Assembly: GCA_965223165.1 (NCBI GenBank)
Contig: CBDCVQ010000006.1
Location: 73,318-137,317, forward strand
Origin: JABDMH01 sp965223165
Lineage (GTDB): Bacteria > Bacteroidota > Bacteroidia > Chitinophagales > Saprospiraceae
Length of the DNA stretch: 64,000 nt
Reading direction: 5' to 3'
Under the pieces are notes generated by a model. The model was given only the letters and a program-made list of their open reading frames with translations. It was not told the DNA's origin and did no database searches. Of this stretch, positions 37,001-45,329 are shown in pieces. The translations under genes were made by a program, and so were the position numbers. Numbering within the stretch: the stretch's first letter is position 1; every line of letters begins with the position of its first letter.

Positions 37001-37135
37001 AAAGTGCACAACCACCATCCTAAAGGGCCCCTGCCCCCTCTTTTCGTCGAAACGCCGGGGCAACGTTTTGCACCTGTATCCCCTGGCCCCTGCGTTCTCC
37101 TACGTCGAAACGCCGGGGAAACGTCCTGTACAATT
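34036..37135. repeat. Non-coding modular repeat array (about 3.1 kb)
   Basis: About 27 copies of the core GTCGAAACGCCGGGG lie in one orientation, commonly 58-60 bp apart within clusters. The intervening sequence is also conserved (AACGTTTTGCACC, TCCCCTGGCCCCTGCGTTCTC), so these are not CRISPR spacers. A second module beginning CAATGGCAATGTTGG and ending ATCCTCAATCAGT.GCTCTGAACC occurs about nine times. Others are CATCCTAAAGGGCCCCTGCC and GAGATTCCTTGTTTCC...GGCTCGCCGATCTC. GGGGA and the following TCCCC can pair across each core, so each unit may fold. Open frames in it are by-products of the repeats. Two ~348-bp units are identical. Confidence 0.85.
34830..35525. repeat. Perfect 348-bp tandem duplication inside the array
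   Basis: The segments 34830-35177 and 35178-35525 read as identical copies offset by exactly 348 bp; a third, shorter relative begins about 292 bp upstream. Each holds three core units, one CAATGGCAATG module and one GAGATTCCTTG module. Identity implies very recent duplication or conversion. Confidence 0.85.
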
Positions 37136-37136
37136 C

Positions 37137-37190
37137 AACACCTCCACAATTCTACACCTCCACAACTGAACACCTCCACGACTGCACGCT
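37137..37190. repeat. Short tandem repeat before the TPR gene
   Basis: Four imperfect 16-17 bp units of the form ACACCTCCACAA.T follow the last array core. They lie about 70 bp upstream of the next start codon. Confidence 0.6.
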
Positions 37191-37262
37191 CGGCTACAAA
37201 GGGGACGAGACACCTATTGCATCAAAAGTTGAATCTTCACTAAGTGAGGCATAACGTTCATT

Positions 37263-38162
37263 ATGAAAGCACACATCACCACTATCATCCTATGCCTGCT
37301 AGCGGCTCAGGGCCTGTCCCAAACCTTTGAGGAGCTTCGCTCCAGTGGCTACAAACTCTACAAAGAAGGCAAATACGCGTTGGCATTGGAGCACCTGCAG
37401 CAAGCCAAGGCACTTAACTCCAACGATACCAGGACCTTATTTCAATCAGGTCGGGTGCTCTTGAAATTGGGCGAGGTTGATAAGGCGACGCAAGCCATTG
37501 ATCGCTCGATCGATTTTGACACGTCTGACCTCGTCCGATTCATCGATGTGCAAAGGGATTCAAGCATCGCGAGACTCTGGACCCACCCGGATTGGCCGAA
37601 GTTCGTGGACAAGCTAGAAAAGAAAGTGTGTGGATCCAATCTACTTCTGTTCCGCCATCTGATGGAGATCTATCGAGAGGATGATGCTTGCCGGCGTAAG
37701 GTCATCCGAGCGGGCAAGACACACGGCTGGAAATCCCCTCAGGTAGAGCATCTTACCAGGGATATGCATCGCATAGATTCGCTTCACCTGGAGGACATTA
37801 GAGCGATAATACGTCAACACGGCTATCCAGGCAGATCGCTGGTGGGTCAGGCCTCGAAAGTAGCGTTTCTAGTGATTCAGCATTCGGACCTGGAGACCCA
37901 AGAAGCTTACTTCCCCTTGCTGATGCAAGAGGCCGATCGAGGCGAACTCCCGCGTAAGACGCTGGCCTTGATGGAAGACAGAATCCTTATCAGCCAAGGC
38001 AAAAAGCAAAAATTCGGGACCCAGATCTGCCGTGATCCCGACACGGAGCAGGCGGAATTTTGTCCGATCGAAGATCCTCAATCGGTCAACGAGCGAAGAT
38101 TGGCTGTAGGCCTGTCGACGCTGGAGACGTATGCCAAGCAAAATGGCATAAAATGGGAATAA
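37263..38162 (+). CDS. Exported TPR protein with DUF6624-like domain
   Basis: A 299-residue protein with signal peptide MKAHITTIILCLLAAQGLSQ. Residues ~22-95 form TPR-like helices (GYKLYKEGKYALALEHLQQA, GRVLLKLGEVDKATQAIDRS). The C-terminal half matches a DUF6624-like pattern: REDDACRRK, HLEDIRAIIRQHGYPGRSLVG, AFLVIQHSDLETQEAYFPLL, LMEDRILISQGKKQKFGTQ and NERRLAVGL. Function unknown; the protein should be periplasmic or secreted. It follows the repeat array directly. Confidence 0.8.
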   Translation: MKAHITTIILCLLAAQGLSQTFEELRSSGYKLYKEGKYALALEHLQQAKALNSNDTRTLFQSGRVLLKLGEVDKATQAIDRSIDFDTSDLVRFIDVQRDSSIARLWTHPDWPKFVDKLEKKVCGSNLLLFRHLMEIYREDDACRRKVIRAGKTHGWKSPQVEHLTRDMHRIDSLHLEDIRAIIRQHGYPGRSLVGQASKVAFLVIQHSDLETQEAYFPLLMQEADRGELPRKTLALMEDRILISQGKKQKFGTQICRDPDTEQAEFCPIEDPQSVNERRLAVGLSTLETYAKQNGIKWE

Positions 38163-38304
38163 TCCCCGCAGCGTCCTAACCTTCCTGATCAAGGGCGTCC
38201 CCAGATCCTACCAGCACTCTAAGGCAGGCTCAGTTAGTCCTTAGATTTCCCTTAATTTCGGATCTTCCAATATCCACATAAGATGTTCCTACCGCTACCG
38301 CACT

Positions 38305-39513
38305 ATGCCATCCCGTTCCACTGATCTGATCACGACAGCGCAAGCCCAATCGCTTTCCGCACAGTATCGGCAAGGATTGATAGAAGATATTCTGCCATTC
38401 TGGATGGAGCATTCGCTCGATCGGGAGTATGGCGGATATTTCACCTGTCTGGACCGCCAGGGCCAGGTCTACGATACGGACAAATTTGTCTGGCTGCAGG
38501 CGCGCCAGATCTGGACCTTTGCCCATTTGTATCATCTGGATGGCAATGAGCAATGGCTGCGAATCGCCAAACATGGCTTTGACTTTCTCTCGAAGCACGG
38601 CCGAGACGACCACGGGTCGTACGTCTTCTCCCTGACACGCGATGGAACGCCGCTGACCCATGCCTACAACATCTATTCGGATTGTTTTGCCGCTTTGGCT
38701 TTCTTCAAATATGGCAGCGCCACCCAATCCGAGGGACATCTCGAGGAGGCACGTGGGCTGCTCGAATTGTTCTTGCATCGCCGTTCGAATCCCAAGGGTC
38801 GTTTTGAGAAAACCACTGGGGCAAGGCCGCTACGTTCTTTCGCGCTGCCCATGATGACAGCCATGCTCGCTTTTGAAATGCAAGCACTCCTGGAGGAGGA
38901 TCGGGCGGATGAGATATATGAGGCTTGCCTCCATGAGATCCTCGAAGCCCATTACGATGAGGCGACTGGCCAGGTGCGGGAGTACATCCATCTGGATGGC
39001 AGCTTTCTCGACACGTACGAAGGACGCCTGATCAATCCTGGCCACAGTCTGGAGGCCATGTGGTTTCTCATGAATATTGCCGAGCGGCAGGGACGACTAG
39101 ATCTGGCAATACGGCTGGCTGACATTTGCGTGGACATACTGGCATATAGTTGGGATCAAGCGTACGGGGGCATTTACTACTTTATGGATGCGAAGGGTGC
39201 TCCGCCCCAGCAGCTGGAGCATGACCAGAAGCTCTGGTGGGTACATCTGGAGGCCCTCAATGCCCTAACCAAGGCCTATGTACTTGTACCCCAACCCGCA
39301 CTGGCCGAATGGCTGGATCGGGTGCATACTTATACGTGGGCACATTTTCCGGATCCCGTCCATGGAGAATGGTTTGGCTACCTCAATCGGCAGGGCCAGC
39401 CTCACCTGACCCTAAAGGGGGGCAAGTGGAAAGGGTGCTACCATCTGCCGCGAGCATTGTTGGAATGCGCCGCCAATTTTAGTGCAATTGCAGCCCCAAC
39501 CGGTGCCATCTAG
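38305..39513 (+). CDS. N-acylglucosamine 2-epimerase (AGE) family enzyme
   Basis: A 402-residue (alpha/alpha)6-barrel enzyme predicted to interconvert ManNAc and GlcNAc. Family features are FWMEHSLDREYGGYFTCLDRQG, DKFVWLQARQIWTFAHLY, GRLINPGHSLEAMWFLM (with the catalytic-region histidine) and KLWWVHLEALNALTKAY, closing with YHLPRALLECA. No signal peptide. It overlaps the next gene by 32 bp and starts the sialic-acid operon. Epimerisation of ManNAc released by the lyase would yield GlcNAc for the nag operon. AGE relatives also act on cellobiose or other sugars, so specificity rests on the neighbours. Confidence 0.88.
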   Translation: MPSRSTDLITTAQAQSLSAQYRQGLIEDILPFWMEHSLDREYGGYFTCLDRQGQVYDTDKFVWLQARQIWTFAHLYHLDGNEQWLRIAKHGFDFLSKHGRDDHGSYVFSLTRDGTPLTHAYNIYSDCFAALAFFKYGSATQSEGHLEEARGLLELFLHRRSNPKGRFEKTTGARPLRSFALPMMTAMLAFEMQALLEEDRADEIYEACLHEILEAHYDEATGQVREYIHLDGSFLDTYEGRLINPGHSLEAMWFLMNIAERQGRLDLAIRLADICVDILAYSWDQAYGGIYYFMDAKGAPPQQLEHDQKLWWVHLEALNALTKAYVLVPQPALAEWLDRVHTYTWAHFPDPVHGEWFGYLNRQGQPHLTLKGGKWKGCYHLPRALLECAANFSAIAAPTGAI

Positions 39514-41992
39514 CGTAAGATACGGGCTATTGGTGCTGGCCTGGTGCTGGTGCCCCAGTGCGATGGGTGCACCGTACGTCGTGTCCTTCGATTGCCAGGA
39601 AGTGGCCCTGCCTGGTCCGGACCCATCGTTATTCGTGATGCCTGTGGGTGCCTTCGCCGGAGTGTCCAACGGCGCTTGGCTGATTGCCGGCGGACAGGCC
39701 ATTTCCTCCGATACGGTTTCTCTTCAGGATGCCATCCACGTGTGCTACGAGGCAAGAGATGGGGCCTATCAATTGCTTCATACGGCGGCAAGGCTACCGA
39801 TGCCTACCGCTGGTGGGGAGACGGTGGCCACCACGTATGGTTTGGCTTGCATGGGGGGTCGAGCGGACCCCCGGGATGCATTCCTCCTGGAGTGGCACAT
39901 GGGAGATCGTGAGATCTTCCGCCGTGACCTGCCAGATCTACCGGTCAGCTGCACCGAGCTTGCTGGTGGACAGATAGGATCACAACTGCTGATTGCCGGT
40001 GTGGACTCAGTGGGGCAAAAGTACTTTTGGTCCTTGGAGTTAGGCGGAGCCGCCGAGCGTTGGCAGTCGTTGCCGACCTGGCCGGGGCCGACCCCGTGGG
40101 ACCTCTCTGCAGGCATTCAGGTGGACGGCGAGCAGGAAGCACTCTTTCTTTTTGTCGGTGGTGGGTCGCACGCAAGCTGGGCAGTGTACAAATATGATCC
40201 GGGGCCAGGGAGGTGGCAAGTCCGGTCCTCGGGGCCACCTCAGGGAGCCCAAGTTTCATTCCAGCGGCAGGTCCTGCCCGTCGGGGCAAGTCACCTGCTC
40301 GTGCTGGTGCCTGCTGCCAGCACAGCACGGACAGATACATACGACCTCCATAGCTACCACACGATTACGGACGTCTGGGCTCATCTGGGCCAGATACCGG
40401 GCGGAGCGAAGGGTGGACCAGTCACCTGGTGGGATGGACACCTCGTGACGATGACCCAGGCGGGAGAGGCCGGAGGAGGACCGACCCTGCGAAAGTGCGC
40501 GATCACCCCGGACAACCGCTTTGGCCGGATCAACTATTTGGTGGTGGTCATCTACCTATTGATCCTGGTCGTAATGGGTGTTTTACTCTCCCGAAATCAA
40601 AAGACAACCGAGGACTTCTTTAAAGGGGGAAATCGCATCCCGGCCTGGGCAGCCGGACTTAGCATTTTTGGTACCCAGCTCAGTGCGATCACCTTCATGG
40701 CTATCCCGGCCAAGACCTATGCCACGGATTGGCTCTACTTCATCCTGATGATGACCATCATTATGGTGGCACCCATCGTCATTCGATACTTCTTGCCCTT
40801 CTACCGCCGATTTCGGTTGACCACCGCCTACGAATATTTGGAGCTGCGATTCAACTATGGAGCAAGGCTTTTGGGCAGCCTTATGTACGTATTTCTGCAG
40901 TTGGGTCGGCTGGGCATTGTGCTGCTCCTGCCGTCACTGGCCTTGTCCGTCGTGACCGGTATCGATGTCAATACCTGTATACTGGCGATGGGTGTGCTCA
41001 GCATTATCTATACTGTGCTGGGCGGCATCGAGGCCGTGATCTGGACAGACGTGATGCAGGTGGTCGTGCTGCTGGGCGGAGCCCTCCTCTCGCTCGTGAT
41101 CCTGGGCTTTCGGCTTGACCTGCCGTCGATGATGGCTGCGCTATCCGAGGCCGACAAGTTGCGTGTTTTTGACTTTAAGCTGGACCTGAGCCATCCGACA
41201 CTATGGGTGGTGCTCATTGGCGGCTTGGCTACCAATCTCATCCAGTATGGCAGTGACCAGACGGTGATCCAACGATATCTGACCACCAAGGACGAAAAAG
41301 CGGCGGCCAAGAGTATTCGCATTGGAGCTTGGATGGCACTGCCTTCCGCTCTTATATTTTTCAGTCTTGGATCCTTGCTCTACGTCTTCTACAAGATGCA
41401 GCCTGAGGCCCTCAATCCAACCCTCACTAAGACCGATGCCATTTTTCCGTGGTTCATTGTCCAGCAGTTGCCCGATGGTATCTCGGGTCTGCTGATCGCC
41501 GCCATTTTTGCTGCCTCCATGTCGAGCTTAGACAGCAGTATGAACTCGGTGTCGACGGTGGTGACCACGGACTACATCCGAAGATTTTGGCCGATATGGA
41601 CAGAAGGTCGATACCTGCGCAGCGCCCGACTTATCACGGTGGTCGTGGGCATCATTGGCACGGCCATGGCGATCTGGATGGCCGGCACCGGACTATCGTC
41701 TCTCTGGGATCAGTTTAATATGATCATAGGGCTGTTTGCCGGTGGGCTGGGGGGCGTATTTCTACTCGGCATATTTACGAGCCGATCCAATGGTCCCGGG
41801 GTGGTGATAGGTCTCCTGCTGAGTGGGATATTGCAGTATCTCGTAAAGGAACATACTGACGTGCACCTTTTGCTCTACGCATTTACGGGGATGGCCAGCA
41901 GTCTGCTATTAGGTTATGTTTTTAGCTGGGCTTTTGCACATCCAAGCGAGGAAAAATTAAGTTATACCTTCAGGGATCTTTCAAAATCGTAA
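39482..41992 (+). CDS. Cyclically permuted mutarotase (NanM-like) fused to a sodium:solute symporter
   Basis: An 836-residue fusion. A signal-like N-terminus (YGLLVLAWCWCPSAMGAPYV) is followed by a kelch-type propeller (~30-335) with repeated AWLIAGGQA, YGLACMGGRADP, QLLIAGVDSVGQKYFW and LFLFVGGGSHASWAVYKYDP segments, as in cyclically permuted mutarotases that speed sialic-acid anomer exchange. From about 345 it becomes an SSS transporter: LVVVIYLLILVVMGVLL, KTTEDFFKGGNRIPAWAAGLSI, about thirteen helices. Coupling anomerisation with uptake in one protein fits a periplasmic propeller and inner-membrane transporter. Sialic acid as substrate is inferred from the operon. Confidence 0.88.
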   Translation: MQLQPQPVPSSVRYGLLVLAWCWCPSAMGAPYVVSFDCQEVALPGPDPSLFVMPVGAFAGVSNGAWLIAGGQAISSDTVSLQDAIHVCYEARDGAYQLLHTAARLPMPTAGGETVATTYGLACMGGRADPRDAFLLEWHMGDREIFRRDLPDLPVSCTELAGGQIGSQLLIAGVDSVGQKYFWSLELGGAAERWQSLPTWPGPTPWDLSAGIQVDGEQEALFLFVGGGSHASWAVYKYDPGPGRWQVRSSGPPQGAQVSFQRQVLPVGASHLLVLVPAASTARTDTYDLHSYHTITDVWAHLGQIPGGAKGGPVTWWDGHLVTMTQAGEAGGGPTLRKCAITPDNRFGRINYLVVVIYLLILVVMGVLLSRNQKTTEDFFKGGNRIPAWAAGLSIFGTQLSAITFMAIPAKTYATDWLYFILMMTIIMVAPIVIRYFLPFYRRFRLTTAYEYLELRFNYGARLLGSLMYVFLQLGRLGIVLLLPSLALSVVTGIDVNTCILAMGVLSIIYTVLGGIEAVIWTDVMQVVVLLGGALLSLVILGFRLDLPSMMAALSEADKLRVFDFKLDLSHPTLWVVLIGGLATNLIQYGSDQTVIQRYLTTKDEKAAAKSIRIGAWMALPSALIFFSLGSLLYVFYKMQPEALNPTLTKTDAIFPWFIVQQLPDGISGLLIAAIFAASMSSLDSSMNSVSTVVTTDYIRRFWPIWTEGRYLRSARLITVVVGIIGTAMAIWMAGTGLSSLWDQFNMIIGLFAGGLGGVFLLGIFTSRSNGPGVVIGLLLSGILQYLVKEHTDVHLLLYAFTGMASSLLLGYVFSWAFAHPSEEKLSYTFRDLSKS

Positions 41993-41993
41993 G

Positions 41994-42911
41994 ATGAATC
42001 AAAATGGACATATCAGGGGCCTGGTGGCCGCCCCTTTTACGCCGATGGATGCGGAAGGCAAAGTGATGCTGGACAAAATTGAGCCGTTGGCCCGCCTATA
42101 CGAGGCAAATGGTGTCACGGGCGTTTTTGTCTGCGGCAGCACGGGCGAGGGCATGTCTTTGAGCCATGCAGAGAAAAAGGCCATTTTGCAGAAATGGAGC
42201 GAGGTCAAAGGCGATCTGGTTACGATATTTATGTTGGGCTGCAATTGCATCTCTGAAATGCAGGAACTGGCCTTGATGGCGCAACAGTATGAGTATAATG
42301 CCGTTTCGCTGAGCAGTCCATTCTACTTAAAGCCACGATCGGTAGCCCACCTGGTGAGTTTTTGTCAGGAGGTGGTTTCTGTGATACCCGATCTGCCCTT
42401 CTACTATTATCACATCCCCAGCTTGACCGGGGTCAACTTTTCCATGTACGAGTTTCTGAAGCTAGCGGAGGAGCGCATACCTAGTTTTCGGGGGATCAAA
42501 TACTCTGGTGATAACGTCGCAGATTTTCATGCCTGCCTGGCGCATGCCGGTGGCAAATACGATCTGCTCTGGGGGTCGGACGAAGCGCTGTTGTCGGCAC
42601 TCATCCTGGGGGCTCGAGGAGCGGTAGGAAGCACCTACAACTACGCCGCGCCCCTGTATCATCGAGTGATCGAGAGTCTGGACGCGGGCGATCTGGCGCA
42701 GGCGCAGCATTGGCAGCAAAAGTCAGTACGGATGGTCGAGTTGTTAGGGCGTTTTGGCGGCATCGGAGTGGGCAAGGCCTTCATGAAGATGATCGACATG
42801 GACTGTGGATGGTTTCGTCCACCCGTGGAGGCACTCACAGCTGACCAACTGGCGGAGTTTCGTCTGGCCGTGGACGAGATTGGTTTCTACGAATATTGCT
42901 CCAAAGTATGA
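41994..42911 (+). CDS. nanA: N-acetylneuraminate lyase (DHDPS/NAL family)
   Basis: A 305-residue class I aldolase that splits N-acetylneuraminate into ManNAc and pyruvate. Motifs are GLVAAPFTPMDAEG, the carboxylate-binding GSTGEG, YYYHIPSLTG with the catalytic tyrosine (about Tyr139), and GIKYSG with the Schiff-base lysine (about Lys169). YHIP in place of the DHDPS YNVP-type motif and the operon setting favour the lyase. Starts 1 bp after the mutarotase-symporter stop and overlaps the sialidase start as ATGA. Confidence 0.9.
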   Translation: MNQNGHIRGLVAAPFTPMDAEGKVMLDKIEPLARLYEANGVTGVFVCGSTGEGMSLSHAEKKAILQKWSEVKGDLVTIFMLGCNCISEMQELALMAQQYEYNAVSLSSPFYLKPRSVAHLVSFCQEVVSVIPDLPFYYYHIPSLTGVNFSMYEFLKLAEERIPSFRGIKYSGDNVADFHACLAHAGGKYDLLWGSDEALLSALILGARGAVGSTYNYAAPLYHRVIESLDAGDLAQAQHWQQKSVRMVELLGRFGGIGVGKAFMKMIDMDCGWFRPPVEALTADQLAEFRLAVDEIGFYEYCSKV

Positions 42912-44506
42912 ACAGCAAGGTCAATAGCTGTCTGTGCGGTCTCGTACTGTGGTACGGGCTGCTTGGCGCTGCGGGCTCTGTGCTCGGGCAAACACAGCCC
43001 ATCCAGGTGGAGATCCACGATCCGGTCTATCCAATACTGATCGGCAAGGAGTACAATCCAGTAACTCAAGTGAAGATTATAACGTCGGCACCCGTCACCC
43101 TGACGGGCTTCGGCATCGACATATCTCAGTCTAGTAAACCGGCTGCGGTGGCGGCAGTGCAGGTATTTGTGGCGGAAGCGAGCCCTGATTTCGACACGCT
43201 CGATCGCTTTGCGGCCCTGGATCAGGTGGCTCCCCAGATGACACTCACCGGTACCAGGCATCTTGAAAAGGGGGAACACTATTTCTGGATCACATGCCGG
43301 CTAGGCGATTGGGCGGACCTTTCAGACAAGCTGTCCATCGTGTGTACGCATGTGGAGATTGGTGATCAACTCATCGAAGTGGAAGCCTCCCCCTCGTTCA
43401 AGCGAGTGGGCGTCGCCTTGCGCCAACACGGTGAGGAGGGTGTGCATACCTATCGTATACCTGGGCTGGCCACGACCAATCAAGGTACCTTGATCGCGGT
43501 CTATGATATCCGCCGAAACAGCAGTGTGGATCTGCAGGAAGATGTCGATGTGGGCATGAGCCGCAGCACGGATGGAGGAGAAACGTGGGAGCCCATGCGG
43601 ATAGTCATAGACATGGCCACGTGGGGGGATCGACCCGAGATTGAAAATGGGGTGGGTGATCCAAGTATATTGGTGGATCGACAGACCAATACGATATGGG
43701 TGGCGGGTATCTGGGCCCATGGCCATCCGGGCAAACGCAATTGGTGGGCCTCCCAGCCGGGCATGTCTCCGGCGCAGACCAGTCAGTTTGTACTGGTCAA
43801 GAGTGAAGATGACGGCCGTACTTGGTCGCCACCGATCAATATCACGAGCCAGATAAAAAAACCAGCGTGGCACCTCCTATTGCAGGGTCCAGGCAAGGGC
43901 ATCACCATGCGAGATGGGACGCTGGTCTTTCCTGCCCAGTACAAGGACGGGGCAGAGATACCGCATTCGACGATCGTCTATAGCAAAGATCGGGGAGAAA
44001 CCTGGCGGATCGGTACAGGGGCTAAGTCCAATACTACCGAAGCGCAGGTGGTGGAGTTGGAGGACGGATCGCTGATGCTCAACATGCGGGACAACCGAGG
44101 GAGTGGTCCCGACGGGCGTAATGGAAAGGGTGCCCGGTCGGTGATGACCACCCGTGACCTCGGCGCTACCTGGATCGAACATTCCACCTCGCGCCGGGCT
44201 CTACCCGAGCCCGTTTGCATGGCCAGTTTGATCAGCCTGGCGCGTCCCGACGGCAGTCAGCCCAAACTCCTCCTGTTTTCCAACCCCAATGACCGGATGA
44301 AGCGACAATCCATGACGATCAAGGTGAGCGAAGATCAGGGCAATAGCTGGCCGGAGAAGTACCATACACTGATCGACGAGGGCCTAGGCAGGGGATACTC
44401 TTGCATGACACCGATTGATCAAGGTACGATCGGCATACTTTACGAGGGCAGTCAGGCCGATCTGGTCTTTCAAAAGATACGACTGGCGGATCTACTGGAC
44501 CCATGA
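42908..44506 (+). CDS. nanH: Exported exo-alpha-sialidase (BNR neuraminidase)
   Basis: A 532-residue secreted glycosidase that should release terminal sialic acids. The signal peptide is MNSKVNSCLCGLVLWYGLLG...GQ. An N-terminal beta domain (~25-170) resembles the BNR-associated domain of Bacteroides sialidases. The catalytic propeller begins with VHTYRIPGLATTNQGTLIAVYD, containing the RIP motif and an arginine-triad member, and carries Asp boxes SRSTDGGETW, SEDDGRTW, SKDRGETW, TRDLGATW and SEDQGNSW. The first ATG overlaps the nanA stop as ATGA. Last gene of the operon. Confidence 0.92.
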   Translation: MNSKVNSCLCGLVLWYGLLGAAGSVLGQTQPIQVEIHDPVYPILIGKEYNPVTQVKIITSAPVTLTGFGIDISQSSKPAAVAAVQVFVAEASPDFDTLDRFAALDQVAPQMTLTGTRHLEKGEHYFWITCRLGDWADLSDKLSIVCTHVEIGDQLIEVEASPSFKRVGVALRQHGEEGVHTYRIPGLATTNQGTLIAVYDIRRNSSVDLQEDVDVGMSRSTDGGETWEPMRIVIDMATWGDRPEIENGVGDPSILVDRQTNTIWVAGIWAHGHPGKRNWWASQPGMSPAQTSQFVLVKSEDDGRTWSPPINITSQIKKPAWHLLLQGPGKGITMRDGTLVFPAQYKDGAEIPHSTIVYSKDRGETWRIGTGAKSNTTEAQVVELEDGSLMLNMRDNRGSGPDGRNGKGARSVMTTRDLGATWIEHSTSRRALPEPVCMASLISLARPDGSQPKLLLFSNPNDRMKRQSMTIKVSEDQGNSWPEKYHTLIDEGLGRGYSCMTPIDQGTIGILYEGSQADLVFQKIRLADLLDP

Positions 44507-44839
44507 TGCAGCCAGGATCGCTGGGCGGCTGGCACCAGGCGTCTGACAGAAATAGTACATGCGTGCAAGTCTGAGAAAGATGATTCAACCGTGGGAAGGC
44601 ACCATCTAGGGTGCACCCTCCTTGAGCTAATTTGCTATAGATAGAATGGCGGGCATGCTTGAACTACTAGGGGTAGGGCACTAGCTATCCTGGCGGAAGA
44701 GTAAAAAAGGATGCTCGAGTTGGGGACCTGGATCGGATAGGTGTTCAGGTGGATCTAGTATGGGGATGTGGCGCTATTGCTTGAACCCAGCCATCGATGG
44801 ATGGAAGCCACGTCACCGTATCAAGAAATCAGGTTGTTA
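44507..44839. other. Intergenic region with no recognised gene
   Basis: About 333 bp between convergent genes. A short inverted repeat GCACC-ATCTA-GGGTGC near 44598-44613 follows the sialidase but has no T-tract. Nothing else was recognised. Confidence 0.4.
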
Positions 44840-45202
44840 TTATTCGCCAGCGGGAGCCAGCTTGCTCAGCTGTTTTTCCATCTTCGAGACTTTCTGCTCG
44901 ATGTTGGTCATCCAGGAGACAAACGCGTGCTTGGGGTCATTTTTGCTGCCGGACTGGTAGGGATTGGCATCATCCTCTACCCGCCATGGGGTCTCATCAA
45001 GTAGCATTTCTCCTACACCCGTGATCCACCAGTGGACGTTGAGCTGGTTAAACACGAGCCCGATACGTTCAATCTTGTCCGAGCCGATATTCTTGCCGGA
45101 GAGGTACTTGTGCAAGGTACCATTGGAGAACTGGCACATTTCTTCCGCTTTGTGGGGAGTGATGCCTTGATGTCTTAAGAACTCTCTGAATCTCCTGCGC
45201 AA
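44840..45202 (-). CDS. Small XRE-like helix-turn-helix regulator with C-terminal coiled coil
   Basis: A 120-residue DNA-binding protein. The N-terminal half matches a helix-turn-helix region common in Bacteroidota: RFREFLRHQGITPHKAEEMC, FSNGTLHKYLSGKNIGSDKI, FNQLNVHWWITGVGEMLL. The C-terminus AFVSWMTNIEQKVSKMEKQLSKL is a short coiled coil, probably for dimerisation. It is not in an operon. The inverted repeat just upstream (45238-45281) may be its own operator. Confidence 0.82.
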   Translation of the reverse strand: MRRRFREFLRHQGITPHKAEEMCQFSNGTLHKYLSGKNIGSDKIERIGLVFNQLNVHWWITGVGEMLLDETPWRVEDDANPYQSGSKNDPKHAFVSWMTNIEQKVSKMEKQLSKLAPAGE

Positions 45203-45237
45203 GCCTGAGAAAATTTTTGAACTTTACTGCAAATTTT

Positions 45238-45281
45238 CTTGTAACTGTAGAAAAAAAGCTATAACATTGTCACAGTACAAG
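45238..45281. promoter_or_regulatory. Inverted repeat upstream of the XRE-like regulator
   Basis: CTTGTAACTG (45238-45247) and CAGTACAAG (45273-45281) are inverted copies except for one extra A. They sit 36-79 bp upstream of the regulator start, in the AT-rich gap shared with the candidate structured RNA. On the minus strand the right arm supplies a TTG with TAGCTTTT after 16 nt, a poor match to the Bacteroidota promoter spacing. Confidence 0.4.
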
Positions 45282-45329
45282 AACGACTCTTTCAAATATA
45301 CGAACTTAATTCAAGCGCGTGGATGAGGT

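Noticed and set aside
34036..37135. CRISPR array
   Set aside because: The sequence between repeat cores is itself conserved from unit to unit, core copies form a mosaic of modules, and no cas gene is present.
34036..37243. Many short overlapping open frames across the repeat array
   Set aside because: They are translations of the repeats themselves, run on both strands in several frames, and change frame at every module boundary.
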